Notes: generated by a model from the letters alone, not told the origin. Numbered from the stretch's first letter, positions 1-10,685 are shown. The stretch: 26,962 nucleotides of DNA from Hemicentrotus pulcherrimus (GCA_003118195.1 BEXV01000909.1:40982-67943); one strand, 5' to 3'. Numbers and translations: made by a program.

Positions 1-278
1 CCCCCCCCCCCCCATTTAATAGTTGTTTTCATTTACTTAGATTGAATACAAGCATCCACATCAGGGATCATCTTGGAAAATTACATGTATGCTAATTAAC
101 ATCCTCAGCAGTTAAGTTAGTTAGATTCAAACACAAGTAATTGCTGTAGGGATTATCTCAGCAAATAAAAGATAAATCCAAAGATTCAAAACATGGTTTT
201 CTTTACATAGATAGTCTTCTGAATTTTCCAAAAAGGGTAGATAATGGAGAAGTACAAAATTAGTTTTATAATGCATAA

Positions 279-474
279 AGGCTCATTCAGATGTGAAATG
301 GTAAACTGCAACATTCTTGTCATAACTTTTAAATTAATGGAAACTGCGGGCAACAAAGACCTCCAACTATTCAATGATCTCAGTGATATAAGATACAGAA
401 ATGTAAAGCATATTACACTTACGTCATCAGAAAAGAAACTTCTGCTAGTTTACCACTTCAGTTATGAATAAAGG
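279..474. repeat. Palindromic MITE-like element, copy 1
   Basis: Ends are imperfect inverted repeats (GGCTCATTCAGATG near 280 against the complement of CAGTTATGAATAAAGGCT near 460-476). Both arms carry GTGAAATGGTAAAC or its relative. A second copy is at 10181-10300. Confidence 0.55.
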
Positions 475-585
475 CTTAAGTGTTTCATGAAATAATTCTG
501 ATCAGACTAATTATGCACATGTTTAGAGCTGGTTTGGTACGAGATTTCAAAATATTTTTTCTCTTTTCTGAAAATTAAATTTCAG

Positions 586-676
586 AATAGTCTGCAGAAG
601 ATGAAAGATTCCTCTACACTGAAGAATACCAGAGCATTAGAGAACGTAATGCTTGTAGCAAGAGAAAAGGCATTAG
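586..676 (+). CDS. GBP-like gene, first exon visible in window
   Basis: Acceptor TTTCAG ends at 585 and donor GTATTA starts at 677. It reads from NSLQKMKDSS to AREKAL and ends one base into a GAT codon completed by the next exon. Earlier exons lie outside the window. Confidence 0.65.
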
Positions 677-3600
677 GTATTATTGACTATTCGTCTACAT
701 AGAAATATTTGTGCATATAGATGTCCTGAAAATCATATCAATGTATATGCCATCATTCGTTAATTTTGGCAGTGGTACCTTTACCTACATCATGCTATCC
801 CTTTTATTTCTTCTGCTTTATTTTTCTCTAAATTCTGTGCCAGAATTTCTGAAATATAAAAGGATAAGCTTGTCAAACATTGACAGCTTTTTTATTATGT
901 TCCTTTAAGGTATACTATGTACATGTATGTTATATTTCAATCCATTGAATACTGAATTCCCTCATTCTCACAAGCATAAAAACAGGGGCCAACCGGTTCC
1001 AGTAGGTAAAGGGTTAATTTGATTTGTATAAATTTTATTTTATTTATAATTTTATTGTTAAATGTATGCATGTCTCTACTCTAAAGAATGAGTAAGGACT
1101 TAATTAAACTTTCTCATTAAGATTTGTACCGTGAGACTACCATAAACCCAGACCCTGAGCCTCTGACACCCAAGGAGCTTGATAGACAGAACAAGCTAGG
1201 AGAAGAGAAAGCTGTAGAACTGTTCATCAATGAAGCTTCATTAGCTGTGGATGAACCCGGATATAAGCTGCATTCTGCTGCTCTTAAGGTTTGATATAGT
1301 CAGCCTTAGAATCTTCAATACTTTTTTTACCTTCGAACCGTTTCACAAAGTGTTTTTTTCAATGACGAATGACTAACATCAGTGATAAATCTGCTGATAA
1401 CCAATCAGAAGCAAGGAGTAGCTTATAACAGTAGCTTGTAACTTGGTATTGGTATCAAGTTTTATGAAACAGGGCCCTGATTTATGTTCTTTTTGATCCT
1501 ATAAATTCATAAAAGGAAGCATGCTCTTTGAGCAAAAAAATGCTGTGCTGTTATCTACTCATAAAATCTCTTCTGAAAAGGGAACTCATCACCGGAAGAA
1601 ATATATATCTTGTTTATGGAGTTGTCTCCCAAATTCTGTATGACACATTTAAGTGGTCGATATTTGAAGAGCATGCAGTTGCCCTTTTCTCCCTTGTCAA
1701 TCATTTTTGCTTTTTAAAATATTTTTTTTTCTCACTATATTTTTAGGCATTTAACATTTCAGTTGCTTTCTTTGCCTCTGCATGTTTGCTCGTTTGCCAC
1801 ACAAGCAATTTTGCACAGAACAATAAGCACCATTTGACTGAAGGATTGCTTCGTGCCACACAATGGCTTTGCAAAATAACACCATTTCTGGTTTTGATTA
1901 GCTCCATGACAACCCATTTAACCCTTTGCTTACAGGAACCGGGTGGTCCCTGTGTGAAGCCTATGAGACCTATAAAAATCAGTAGTCAAAGGGTTAACAA
2001 TGGTAGAGAATAATCTTACAATGGAAATGGTTAAAGAATCTTGAAGCCATTATTTGGTATATCTATCCCTTGATAAATACAATGTGGCACAGGGATAATA
2101 TACGTGTGACATATGTGTGTCATGTGTGCACACTACTTTAAGGTTAAAGGTATAGACCAGTTCTGCAATTGCATTGTGAAAGAAACGTTGTGGAATTAAT
2201 CAGAAAAGGTTGGTCATCTATTGCAAGGTTCTGGAATCATTAAAATGATAAGAAATTTGGCCCAGTTTTGGTAAAGTTACAAGCACTGTACACAGAAAGA
2301 TGCATATCGGACTACCGTATGCAATATCTATCCAGTCCAGATAGATATGATAATTTGAACATGTACCAAACATATCAATTAGTACCGGTAGGACATTTTC
2401 CGGCAAAATTTGTATTATCACTTATTAGTCAAAACATATTCTTTCACATGATTGGTAATATAAGAGCTTCCATTTCATTTTTTAAGAGGGGGATGTTTCC
2501 AAAATTGGTCTAGCTATACCTTTAAATCTTTGTCAGTATTGAGTCTCTTCCTTCATTTGTTCTTCTACAGTCAGAGATGAAAGATGAAGAGGAGAAATGC
2601 AGAATTAAAAATGAAAATCTCTTGAAAGCTGCATGTCACAAGAAGGTAATATATTTCGTCAGAACTTTGATGGCCTGCATACATTTAAAAGTAAAACCTA
2701 ATATCCATACTTTCTATGTATCCATAGGTAGTTGCAACCTCAATAGTAATTCTTTACCACACGGTGACATTCAGTTAAGTATTGTCATCATATATCTAAA
2801 AACATTGTATGCTTATTTGCTTAAGAATTTTTGTCACCTGACAACAACTGATGTATATTTAAAAAAATGTAATTGTTTGGAGCAGCTAAATGTCTCATAT
2901 TGCTCTATTGGCCAAGAAAGAAAAAAATGTGATTTTTAAAAATTCATTTCTAATGTCTGTTGTAGTTGATATTTCATCTGCAGACCTGGTATACAATAGT
3001 TTATATTAAATGGAAAATCTTCGTACCTTCTTGTTTTGATCAAATTCTTTCAAATTTTGTATTAACTCATTGCATAAGCGATATACGGTAGTCCTTTGGA
3101 ATCATGCACCCATGCAGGTTCGGATGTACCAAATTGGCAAGATATACTAGAATGCATGGTGTTCCTATTATTGTGTTTTTATCTAGATTCTGGAGGTAAT
3201 GGAACACATCCAGGAGAGTACTGATAGCAATCACGTGGTACTACCCCTAAACGAGACCGATCTAACAGACAGGTAAGGATCTACAATGAGGTTGGTATTA
3301 ATTCTTTTTGATTGTTGTTATTAAAATCTTTGTTGTTGCTGTTCCTGTAAAGGTGATCTGTGTTTAACAAGCTGCACTTTTTTTACAGACCACCTTGTTT
3401 CCACAATTTCAATGTCTCTATAACTTTCTTGTTATTGTTGATGCATTTATCCTAGGTGACGATGAACTTGTTGTTACTGTTCATGAAAGTATCATTTTCA
3501 TGCAAGTGGAAATAAATAAATAAACCTTTAATCTTGAATTCAGCTCATTAGGGATATAGTCACTTGGAGTCTGCCATTTTTGTTTGGATGTACATGCATC

Positions 3601-6600
3601 AGAATCTGTGCAGCACCTGCATGTAGCAATTAGAATGAATGTTTTAAGAGTAGGAGTGCTTCTCCCCATTTAAATCCTCAGGAATAGTTGTTCTAAATCA
3701 AGTATTTATGATGTGTTACATATATTTGTGTCATGTATTTTGAATATTTATAAATACATGCTAGAGCAACACTAGAATGTGCAGATACTAATGGAAGTGT
3801 TAGTTATTTAAAAAGAACTCTTTTTCTATGATTATTTAAACACAACGATATAGTTTCTCATATCTTTTAAAATGTATTACGTATTTGTACAACGTGTGAC
3901 CAAAACAAATTTCCATGTATTCTGGTGAATTTTGATGAATAAAGAGAATTGAATTGTATATGTTGTAGAACAATACATACATTTTTGTGCCTACTAGAGA
4001 ATAGTAGTTTTGTGAATCATGTTCTTTTTTAATCACTTTGTCATTATTATACAGTAGGCTTGCGGGTGCACCATGTGAGAGATAGAAAAAGGATTGAGGA
4101 GTCCTGAAAATTACTGACTCTGTAATCTTTCTTAGGGGTGTGTAGTCCTGAAAAGGACTGTTTGTTATCTTTCTTAGTGTATAGCTCTAAGGAGAACCAT
4201 AGCCATTATTTGTCATTATTGTTCTCCATAACTTCTTCTTTTGACATGCACTTACTTCAGGTTGACAACTGCTCTAGATCGGGCCAAAGCAATGTACCAG
4301 GACGCTATGGTGAGACATTGTCACTGCTTTCTTGTTATAGAATTGTCTCTTTCAGTCTTGGGTGATTTTGATTCAGCATAACTTTCAACAAAGACATATT
4401 TTGTTGCTCTCACTTTTTANATTCAGCATAACTTTCAACAAAGACATATTTTGTTGCTCTCACTTTTTACACACCCGTAATAATGTGGTCATATGAAGAC
4501 ACATGCCTATCATCGTTTAGAAGTTCTTGATTTATAAAAGATTTCTGTTAAAACAATAAAAATATATTTTCTGTAGTAATTTTCTCATGCTTTTTTTTCT
4601 TCTAACTGTAGCATCAAAATATCAGAAAGTATTTGTACCATGGTACATATTGACAAATATTACTATATTCATTGATATGTCATTAGATTAATAGAGAAGT
4701 AACTTAACATGAATTCCATACCTTTATCACCAGAAATGTAATCTTGCTTCGCATTACCTCTTTGACTGACTTTTCAACCATTTTGGTTTTTAAAAAGGGG
4801 AATAATACCATTTATTTGGATACCGTTTATTTGGATATCACTTTTTGCTTTCTTCAGCATGATTTTATCAGCAGTCAGGTGTATCACTCAGGTGTCATGG
4901 AGTTGGATAGGCGTCTTCAGGCTCTCTGTGCACAGAGGAGGCAGGATAATGTAGAAGCATACTCTAGAGAGGTAACACAATCAAACCTGCATATGAAGGC
5001 TGCTTGTGAATTTTTAGTTGCTTTACTGCTGTTTGGTCTACAACCAATTTGTCTGCTATCCACGTGATCTAATCTCCAATGAGTCTACTTCCCATTTCGT
5101 CTATAACTGCTCATTTAATGTAATTTCCAGTTTGTCTAATGCCCATTTTGTCTACTATTTATATCAAGTTCAAGTTCAGTTTATTTCACGTCCAATAAAA
5201 AAACTTACAGCATTATAACATTCAAATATTATTATACAAAATGCAATATATATAAAATATAATAAGAACAAATACAACAACAACGGTAACACTAAAAATA
5301 ATTAATGGGTGGAGTGGATGTGAGGGACCAATAAAGGCCATTGACCTTTCTAGGCTGGTCCCCCTTTTCTACAAATCTATAAGTAAAATCTTCAGTAATT
5401 AAAAGCAAAATATTGACAATATAGACATTACAATATAGACATTATATGGTAATAATAATCGTCAATTGATTATTCAACATTATGGATAGTAGACGGGCTA
5501 GGTGTAGACCATATGGGAATAGAGTACTTGGGTAGTAGACCAAATGGCAATTTAGTTTAGGGAAAACCTTGGATGGAGGACATCTATATTGAAAGCTTGT
5601 AGTCTGTCCATTGAAATTACATATAACTCAAGAGAGCAGCCAACATTGTTATAAGAATATCTGATTTTGATCAATTACTGTTTTAGAGAAGAGGTGCAAC
5701 ATAACCACTCATTAAATATTTGAAACCAGAAACTTTGGCTACCTAAACTTCACAAAATTGTGGCAGGATCAATTGATGCTCTAAAAAAAAAATATATATA
5801 AATTGAAAACTATGAAATCATTAGATTGCAACCTGTATAGTCATGAGTTCCTTCAACACTATTTCCAGCGTGATGGTCTTTTTTAAGTCCCCTGAAAACA
5901 TCATCAGGTCGTTACTTTTAAAAAAATATTTAAAAAAACTTTCTAGATCATGGGGAGTTCTTAAGGCATTCTTTTGTACGGAGAGGGCAGAAGGAGAAAT
6001 ATTTCTAGTCAGTTTTATTGAAAATCCTACATTTTGTTTGTATTGTACATGATTTTACAGGTTGAAGCTCCACTCAAGGTAGCAAAGCAGGTGTCGCTTC
6101 TGTCGGTTGATAACTATGAAACAGTCTTTAGTACAACCAGATTTGTGAGTATATACATTTTTACATAAAATGATGTATACCAGTGACAATACAAGAGCTA
6201 CAAGTGTTAAATGCACAAAGGGGCATCATTTATTGTCATGTATAAGTTGTCCATTATGCTTATATCAATTCAAACTGTGTGTTGTCGGTGTTATGTTTTT
6301 GTTTTTTATATTTTTTCAATTCACAAGGAAAAGTGAAGAACCTGTATTTTGAGGCTTTATCTTAAATGGGAAGGGGTATGCTGCGTCTGTGTGATGTTAT
6401 CAAAATCTGTTTGTATTCTCTTTGAATCGTTCCATTGCCCTCCTCCTACATCTTTCTTTCTCTGTCTATCTGTCTCATTCTCTCTCCCTTATTCTGTCTA
6501 TCTCTCTCATTCTCTCTCCCTTATCCCTCCCACTCCATCCATCTCTCTTTTTTAATCTCTCCATTTCCCACTTATTCAATTGGTGTAGATCCGCAAAGTT

Positions 6601-6777
6601 TGTCTGCTGAATCTCAACGAAGGGAAGCCCAAGAATTGGCCCAGTGACCTCAAGGCTAGCATCATTGACCTCTTCATCCAATCTGACCCTGACCTTCAAA
6701 GGGTCATAAGGTCAAGGCAAGGTTTCTGGTCATCCTTAATTGGGTTTTTCCAGTGGATTATGAGCCTGTTTAGATGA
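586..6777 (+). CDS. Guanylate-binding-protein-like (GB1/RHD3 family) protein, C-terminal part, 8 exons
   Basis: Spliced gene, cut by the left edge. Exons are 586-676, 1122-1288, 2571-2645, 3187-3272, 4261-4309, 4858-4971, 6061-6144 and 6589-6777. They join in one open frame of 284 codons plus TGA, and every intron starts GT and ends AG. Early residues (AREKALDLYRE, then LTPKELDR, then GEEKAVELF) match the pattern of the GBP/atlastin middle-domain end, where an AxxxY helix is followed by a P-x-x-L motif and an E-x-A-x-x-x-F helix. The next part (KSEMKDEEEKCRIKNENLL) resembles the helical GBP C-terminal domain, in which a lysine/glutamate helix precedes a QNEEAS-like stretch. The end of the protein is amphipathic and hydrophobic (GFWSSLIGFFQWIMSLFR) with no CaaX box, so a membrane-contacting tail is possible. 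The GTPase domain would lie upstream of base 1. Family members are dynamin-like GTPases acting in host defence or membrane fusion. GBP-like is my best reading; atlastin or another GB1 GTPase is the alternative. Confidence 0.6.
972..1017 (-). repeat. Partial copy of the TTAACCCTTT mini-MITE
   Basis: The reverse complement starts TTAACCCTTTACCTAC, then GGAACCGG, then CCCTG, the same order as in the complete 80-bp copy at 1918-1997. Confidence 0.5.
1122..1288 (+). CDS. GBP-like gene, exon 2 of window
   Basis: It begins in phase 1 (DLYRETTINPDPEPL) and ends exactly on a codon (LHSAALK) before GTTTGA. The 167 bases plus the carried base make 56 codons. It holds the P-rich turn and the EEKAVELF helix typical of GB1-family middle domains. 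The acceptor is AAG rather than CAG. Confidence 0.7.
1337..1477 (-). repeat. GTTTCACAAA-family palindromic MITE
   Basis: Ends are CGTTTCACAAAG and TTATGAAACAGGGCCC. It contains the internal core ATCTGCTGATAACCAATCAG shared with the elements at 12755-13053 and 20559-20700. Confidence 0.7.
1918..1997. repeat. Short MITE with TTAACCCTTTG inverted ends
   Basis: Starts TTAACCCTTTGCTTAC and ends GTAGTCAAAGGGTTAA, an inverted pair differing at few positions. It is about 80 bp long. Confidence 0.6.
2144..2525. repeat. MITE with TTAAAGGTATAGACC inverted ends
   Basis: Left end TTAAAGGTATAGACCAG; right end TTGGTCTAGCTATACCTTTAA, whose complement gives TTAAAGGTATAG. About 382 bp, without coding capacity. 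It fills much of the intron between exons 2 and 3 of the GBP-like gene. Confidence 0.6.
2571..2645 (+). CDS. GBP-like gene, exon 3 of window
   Basis: A strong acceptor (TTCTTCTACAG) precedes 25 codons (SEMKDEEEK...LLKAACHKK), followed by donor GTAATA. It is a charged helix in phase 0 at both ends. Confidence 0.75.
3187..3272 (+). CDS. GBP-like gene, exon 4 of window
   Basis: It reads ILEVMEHIQESTDSN through LNETDLTD and ends two bases into an Arg codon. The donor is GTAAGG. The 5' splice phase matches exon 3 (phase 0). Confidence 0.75.
4099..4178 (+). repeat. Short tandem duplication
   Basis: AGTCCTGAAAA ... ATCTTTCTTAG occurs twice, about 43 bp apart (4099 and 4144), in the intron before exon 5 of the GBP-like gene. 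Confidence 0.5.
4261..4309 (+). CDS. GBP-like gene, exon 5 of window
   Basis: A short 49-base exon (LTTALDRAKAMYQDAM). The carried AG plus its first G complete the Arg codon, and it ends in phase 0 before GTGAGA. Its acceptor is CTTACTTCAG. Confidence 0.7.
4371..4469 (+). repeat. Exact 49-bp direct repeat around an N (assembly join)
   Basis: Bases 4371-4419 and 4421-4469 are identical and separated by the single N at 4420. This is the expected signature of two contig ends that overlap but were not merged. Confidence 0.85.
4858..4971 (+). CDS. GBP-like gene, exon 6 of window
   Basis: The acceptor TTTCTTCAG gives 38 codons (HDFISSQVYHSGVMELDRR ... NVEAYSRE) ending at donor GTAACA. An AG at 4873-4874 would break the frame, which supports 4858 as the start. 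Confidence 0.7.
5018..5560. repeat. Fold-back repeat built of GTCTACNNCCCATTT-like units, split by a retroelement
   Basis: The left arm (5018-5162) repeats units such as CCCATTTCGTCTA and CCCATTTTGTCTACTAT. The right arm (5482-5560) carries the complement: ATAGTAGAC, GTAGACCATATGGG, GTAGACCAAATGG. A retroelement-like block lies between. Confidence 0.55.
5163..5460 (-). mobile_element. 3' end of a minus-strand non-LTR retroelement (candidate)
   Basis: Read on the minus strand it ends AATAAACTGAACTTGAACTTG, the tail style (AATAAA plus TGAAC-type repeats) of CR1/L2-like elements in invertebrates. No ORF is left. The family is inferred from the tail only. Confidence 0.45.
5561..6060 (+). other. 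Intron before GBP-like exon 7, distal part
   Basis: AT-rich. The open frame at 5843-6052 lacks splice sites matching the gene and has no recognisable product. Confidence 0.4.
6061..6144 (+). CDS. GBP-like gene, exon 7 of window
   Basis: The acceptor ATTTTACAG gives 28 codons (VEAPLKVAKQVSLLSVDNYE, then TVFSTTRF). The donor GTGAGT is near consensus. Phase 0 at both ends. Confidence 0.75.
6464..6560. repeat. CT-rich low-complexity tract before the last GBP-like exon
   Basis: Imperfect TCTCTC/CTGTCTAT repeats; a duplicated unit TCATTCTCTCTCCCTTAT occurs twice. It serves as an unusually long polypyrimidine tract. Confidence 0.75.
6589..6777 (+). CDS. GBP-like gene, last coding exon with stop
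   Basis: The acceptor GGTGTAG opens 62 codons (IRKVCLLNLNEGKPKNWP ...) ending GFFQWIMSLFR and TGA at 6775-6777. The tract upstream is a CT-rich microsatellite that also acts as a long polypyrimidine tract. The Trp/Phe-rich end could insert into or lie on a membrane. Confidence 0.75.
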   Translation: MRKVCLLNLNEGKPKNWPSDLKASIIDLFIQSDPDLQRVIRSRQGFWSSLIGFFQWIMSLFR

Positions 6778-8074
6778 TAAATCAGGGATTAAATGATAGT
6801 TTACAAGTTCATTCTGATGTGATGTAATATCATTGACCATCTTAAAAAATCATCGCACCCCGCCCCTACAACACCAATACAAAAAACCACAACTCACAGT
6901 CAAACCTTGAAGTAAACACAAAAAGTGGGCACTGTAAACAGATGGCCTAGCTTTCTAGTCAAGTTCTTCATTACATGTTTTCTTCCAGAGGGAGGAAATG
7001 TAGCTGACCACACGGAGACAGGTGGCTTTTATATAGAGGTGGATGCTATAGGATATATTGTCCACCTGTGTATTCATTTAAGTAAGAGCATTAGTTGTTT
7101 GGTTTGCCACCCCTCTGGGTTGGTCCATGTATTTCTTATAAGTAATAACATATAATGTGGTATAATTTGCTAAATAATCGTGTCATTGATAACAAAATAT
7201 AAAAGGACATGTGCATGAACGTGCTAAAAAAACTACATGAAAAGTTTTATAATATTAAGTTTGAAGTATAAAGTATATATTGTTTATTGTTTGTGATGTA
7301 TTGAGTATTGTGGATATATTATTTTCTGTTTACTTTTTGAAAAACGAAACTGGTTTCTATGTCATTGATTGCCAAAAATAAGATTTGATTACTTTTGTGT
7401 GGCCAACATATACTTTGGGAAGTTAACTCCCAGTTGCATTACATAAAGTGTAGTGATATATTGTCATATCATGTTGATTTGTTATTTCAACCATTGTTAT
7501 CATCAAAGATGTAGTATGGTATCTAGAACAGATGTTGCACATGCATTATGATAATTAAAAAATGAATGTGAGACCCATTGCTCAATGAGTCCACAAGTTT
7601 TGATGAGAGACACAGTGCAATTTATAAAGAATGAATTAAAGATGTGTGCTAAATATAGCATTTGTTACTTACAACGTATTGTACAGTGCAAATACATTGT
7701 ATAATGAATAGCTGTATTGTTGTTGTGCTATGAGAATAATCATCTTTAGTTTTTTGTACCTGAGAAATTACTTTTTTCATTCAAATTATTCGATTTCAAG
7801 TGGCCCTCTTAAATAGGAAAACAAGAATCCCTGTTACAATTCTCATTTTAATTAAGAAAAGTCTACAAATTAAAAGTTCATAATTTGGTATATTTTGTAA
7901 TATGTTTGCCTCTTATTTTCACTACTGACTTTTCTAGATGTGTATTTTTGAGAAGCCTTTATATGATAAAAATCATATTCTGAACTGTTGTATCATTGTT
8001 CACATGTAATTGTCACCATAGCTTTGATGAAACATAAGATGTGATATCAAAGTGACAAATGAATAACAATATTA

Positions 8075-8080
8075 AATAAA
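8075..8080 (+). terminator. Candidate poly(A) signal (AATAAA), first
   Basis: A canonical AATAAA is followed by a GT/T-rich stretch (GTCTTTCATTTCTGTGTG) suited to cleavage. It lies about 1.3 kb after the stop codon. Confidence 0.5.
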
Positions 8081-8213
8081 GTCTTTCATTTCTGTGTGAA
8101 AACTTGTTCAGGTTGATTAAGAGTCAGACATTTGCAAATGCATAAGTATTGGCATAAGAATATACATCAATCTGTTTGTAATACATATATTTGTGTTGTT
8201 ATTCTGTCTTGTG

Positions 8214-8219
8214 AATAAA
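8214..8219 (+). terminator. Candidate poly(A) signal (AATAAA), second
   Basis: Canonical hexamer preceded by a T/GT-rich region. Either this one or the one at 8075 may end the upstream transcript. The GA microsatellites and the candidate promoter of the next gene follow. Confidence 0.45.
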
Positions 8220-8240
8220 TATTTCTTAATCAAATTAGAT

Positions 8241-8634
8241 CAAAATGATAGACATGTGATTGTTGAGAGAGAGAGAAAGAGAGAGATTCAATTTTTATTC
8301 TCCATATATGATGCAGAAATACAAAAGGTGAGAGAGAGAGAGAGAGAGAGAGTATCCTGACATGGAAAGTGAAATTAAAAAATAAACCGAAAAATCAACA
8401 TCTACAGGGAAAGGATCATCATGCTCTTCTTATTTTTCTGGTAATATTCAAAGGGCTATGTAGCCTATGTAGAAGTCACGAAGATGAACTAATATAACAG
8501 TACAAGCAGTGCAAGGAATTTTTATAGGGATAAGGGAATCGGAGTTCATGCAGGTCTTCAGTTGATTGGGCACGTTTAACTGCTGGCTTGTTTCTTAACA
8601 ACATGATACAAGAAATGAAATTGAAACCTTCATT
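8241..8634. other. Intergenic spacer between the two genes
   Basis: Contains the two GA microsatellites and otherwise unremarkable AT-rich sequence. No exon-like signal is seen. Confidence 0.5.
8264..8352. repeat. Two GA microsatellites
   Basis: GA runs at about 8264-8286 and 8330-8352, in the gap between the two genes. Confidence 0.85.
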
Positions 8635-8802
8635 TGAAAACTAATCTCGGTCAGGACTGTCGGCATTGCGTCTTGATGTTCACTCGCTCGGGACTGTCCC
8701 CAAACACGAATGACCTCATCATGCCCCCGTTGGATGACGTCATCGGAAAACAGGCAGAGGATATTCCGTCTGAGGTGGCATTTCCAACATGGCTGAATTC
8801 TG
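8635..8802 (+). promoter_or_regulatory. GOLGA1: Candidate promoter and non-coding first exon of GOLGA1
   Basis: A locally CpG-rich segment in an AT-rich background. It has a perfect CRE palindrome TGACGTCA (8735-8742), a TGACCTCA near-copy (8711-8718) and a YY1-like CCAACATGGCTG (8784-8795), a motif often found just downstream of start sites. A good donor (CTG|GTAAGC) follows at 8803. The next good acceptor leading to the GOLGA1 start is at 11149. The transcription start is not determinable from sequence. Confidence 0.5.
8735..8742. promoter_or_regulatory. CRE palindrome TGACGTCA
   Basis: An exact 8-bp CREB/ATF site located 54 bp before the YY1-like ATG in the candidate promoter. Function is inferred from motif and position only. 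Confidence 0.45.
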
Positions 8803-9467
8803 GTAAGCGATATTCGATACAAGCGATTGTTTTGCTGTTCCAACGTTTATTTTTTATCCAAGACTAGGTCTAGTTATATATTTTGTGAAAATACGTTAAA
8901 AGTATTGTATCTTACAGTAGTTGCTTGTATGGCATTGACATTTCTGGTAAAAGAAAGAGATTTGTTCGACAACAAGATTGTATTTATTATCGTTGATGTG
9001 CAGTTGCTGTGTGTCTGCTAATGGGCGAGCGTGTATGAACGGTAGGCCGTAGGGCACGCCTACGCAGTGGCGATGTTGTGGCTTGCCTGCCGGGAGGATT
9101 CCGCGTGGATGACATGGACCGTAGTCTAATAATAGTAATGGGATGAAATTAATTTCGGTTTGTAGTTGATTTACTGTAATACTGGTAAATACATTTAAGG
9201 CGCTTGTTCAGTAAGGTATCCAAAATATATCTAGATCTATGACCCATAACTCCGGCGTGGAGATGTCCAAATAAAGATCATGAGTATAAAAGTTGTTAGA
9301 CTAGAATCTATGTTTATTAGACTATCTCAGTCTAGATCTATCTGTTTCGTGTCAATTTTCTTGTTATTTTTGGAGTATTTTTCGGAAAAACAATGATATT
9401 AGTGTACACATTTTTTTCCAGGTTTCATGGCAAACCGCTGCAGAATACAAGTGCGTAGGCTACTGAG

Positions 9468-9577
9468 TGATGGTGGGTTGCGGGCAGGTGTGCGCGTGCG
9501 CCTGTGTCAAGTAATCTACCGTAATGTCTCAGATCCTTACTTCACACAGGCGCGCGCCCGCCCGCAACCCAGCATCA
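9468..9577. repeat. GC-rich long hairpin
   Basis: The arms 9468-9513 and 9538-9577 are inverted copies around a 24-nt loop. Left arm includes TGGGTTGCGGGC and GCGCCTGTGTCAAGTA; the right arm is the complement of TGCTGGGTTGCGGGC and GCGCCTGTGTGAAGTA. A few mismatches and one 3-6 nt gap are present. Confidence 0.75.
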
Positions 9578-10180
9578 TTTGTACAGTTTAAAAAACATTC
9601 TGTTCTGTTACTTGTTAATTATTAATTTAATCGACTGATGTTTGACAGATTTGGTTTCTGAAAGACTGTCGGGGTAATTCTAAGCTATAATTTAGAAGCT
9701 AATTTACACTAGTTACATACAGTATTCAGGCCTGTATTTCTTTTATTAATTACTGCCTTCCTCCAACAGTAATTCTTTCTTTAATTTTTTTTTTTTACAT
9801 CGCTGCATGCTGAATTCAACAAATATTTTCAACAATTTGTAAAAGAAAGTATATGAAAAAATGTAGATTTTGTAATGGCCTCTGTTTTTTGTTTGTGTGC
9901 TAACAAACAATTTATACTTTTTAAAGACGGAAAATCCATCTTGCTCTCATGTGAATATGTGCTAGATTCATGCAAATGTCAATTTATCAGTATTTTAAGG
10001 ATTAAGGGTAAATTTTCCTAATTATTAGAGCCCCTCCTATTCCTAATTCTGCAGTGCCATCTGTTACTTCATAATCATTCAAAATTAATTCTCTCCCCCC
10101 CCCCCCCCCATTTATTTGCCCTATTACTATTAGCTATTACGAACATAAGGGTATATCAATTTCTCCTCCTCTGTTCAGAC

Positions 10181-10300
10181 TGAGGCTCATTCAGACATGA
10201 CAATGGGAAACCAACAGCATTTTTTTCCTTCATAATGACAAGTATAATATGCTTTACTTTTCTGTATCTTATTTTGTGGGCAAGAAATTGCCATTCATTA
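10181..10300. repeat. Palindromic MITE-like element, copy 2
   Basis: Matches the inverted complement of 384-474: GAGGCTCATTCAGAC, then AGTATAATATGCTTTAC and TCTGTATCTTAT. The right end is poorly defined. Confidence 0.55.
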
Positions 10301-10644
10301 CCTGTAAACAAAAAACATGGTGGCTTTTTTCGTGCAGCGCCATATCTAAACAAGCCTTTACATCCTGAGCACTGTGGGAGTAGGGGAAGGTATTACCTAG
10401 CCAGCACTGAGTCAATCCAAATTTCCTGTTTGAGAGTCTAATCCTTGTGCTTAAATCTAAGGCTTCCTCCCTTCTCTCCAGCCTTCTCTTCAGCCTTCGT
10501 TCCCATACTAATGAGGTATCATTGATAGCCACACATTTTTGTTTTGTTCACAGACGAACATCTTGTTTGTTCCAGGTGTACTCTTTTTTTTTCTTCATCC
10601 TACCTTGGAACACTACCCCCTCCCCTATATACCCACACACATAC

Positions 10645-10647
<3 letters not shown>

Positions 10648-10685
<38 letters not shown>

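Larger units (their letters stand above)
2646..4260 (+). other. Introns around GBP-like exon 4
   Basis: Apart from exon 3187-3272 and the short duplication at 4099, this is AT-rich sequence in which I see no gene or RNA. Confidence 0.5.
6778..8240 (+). other. Probable 3' UTR of the GBP-like gene
   Basis: AT-rich sequence following the stop codon with no further exon-like open frame. It runs to two AATAAA hexamers. The extent is inferred; no transcript evidence is available. Confidence 0.5.

Noticed and set aside
2577..2939. 120-codon open frame
   Set aside because: Only its first 69 bases are exon; the rest is read-through past the donor at 2646.
8595..8843. 82-codon minus-strand open frame over the candidate promoter
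   Set aside because: No similarity recognised, composition not protein-like, and it overlaps the GOLGA1 first exon. A divergent transcript cannot be excluded but is not supported.
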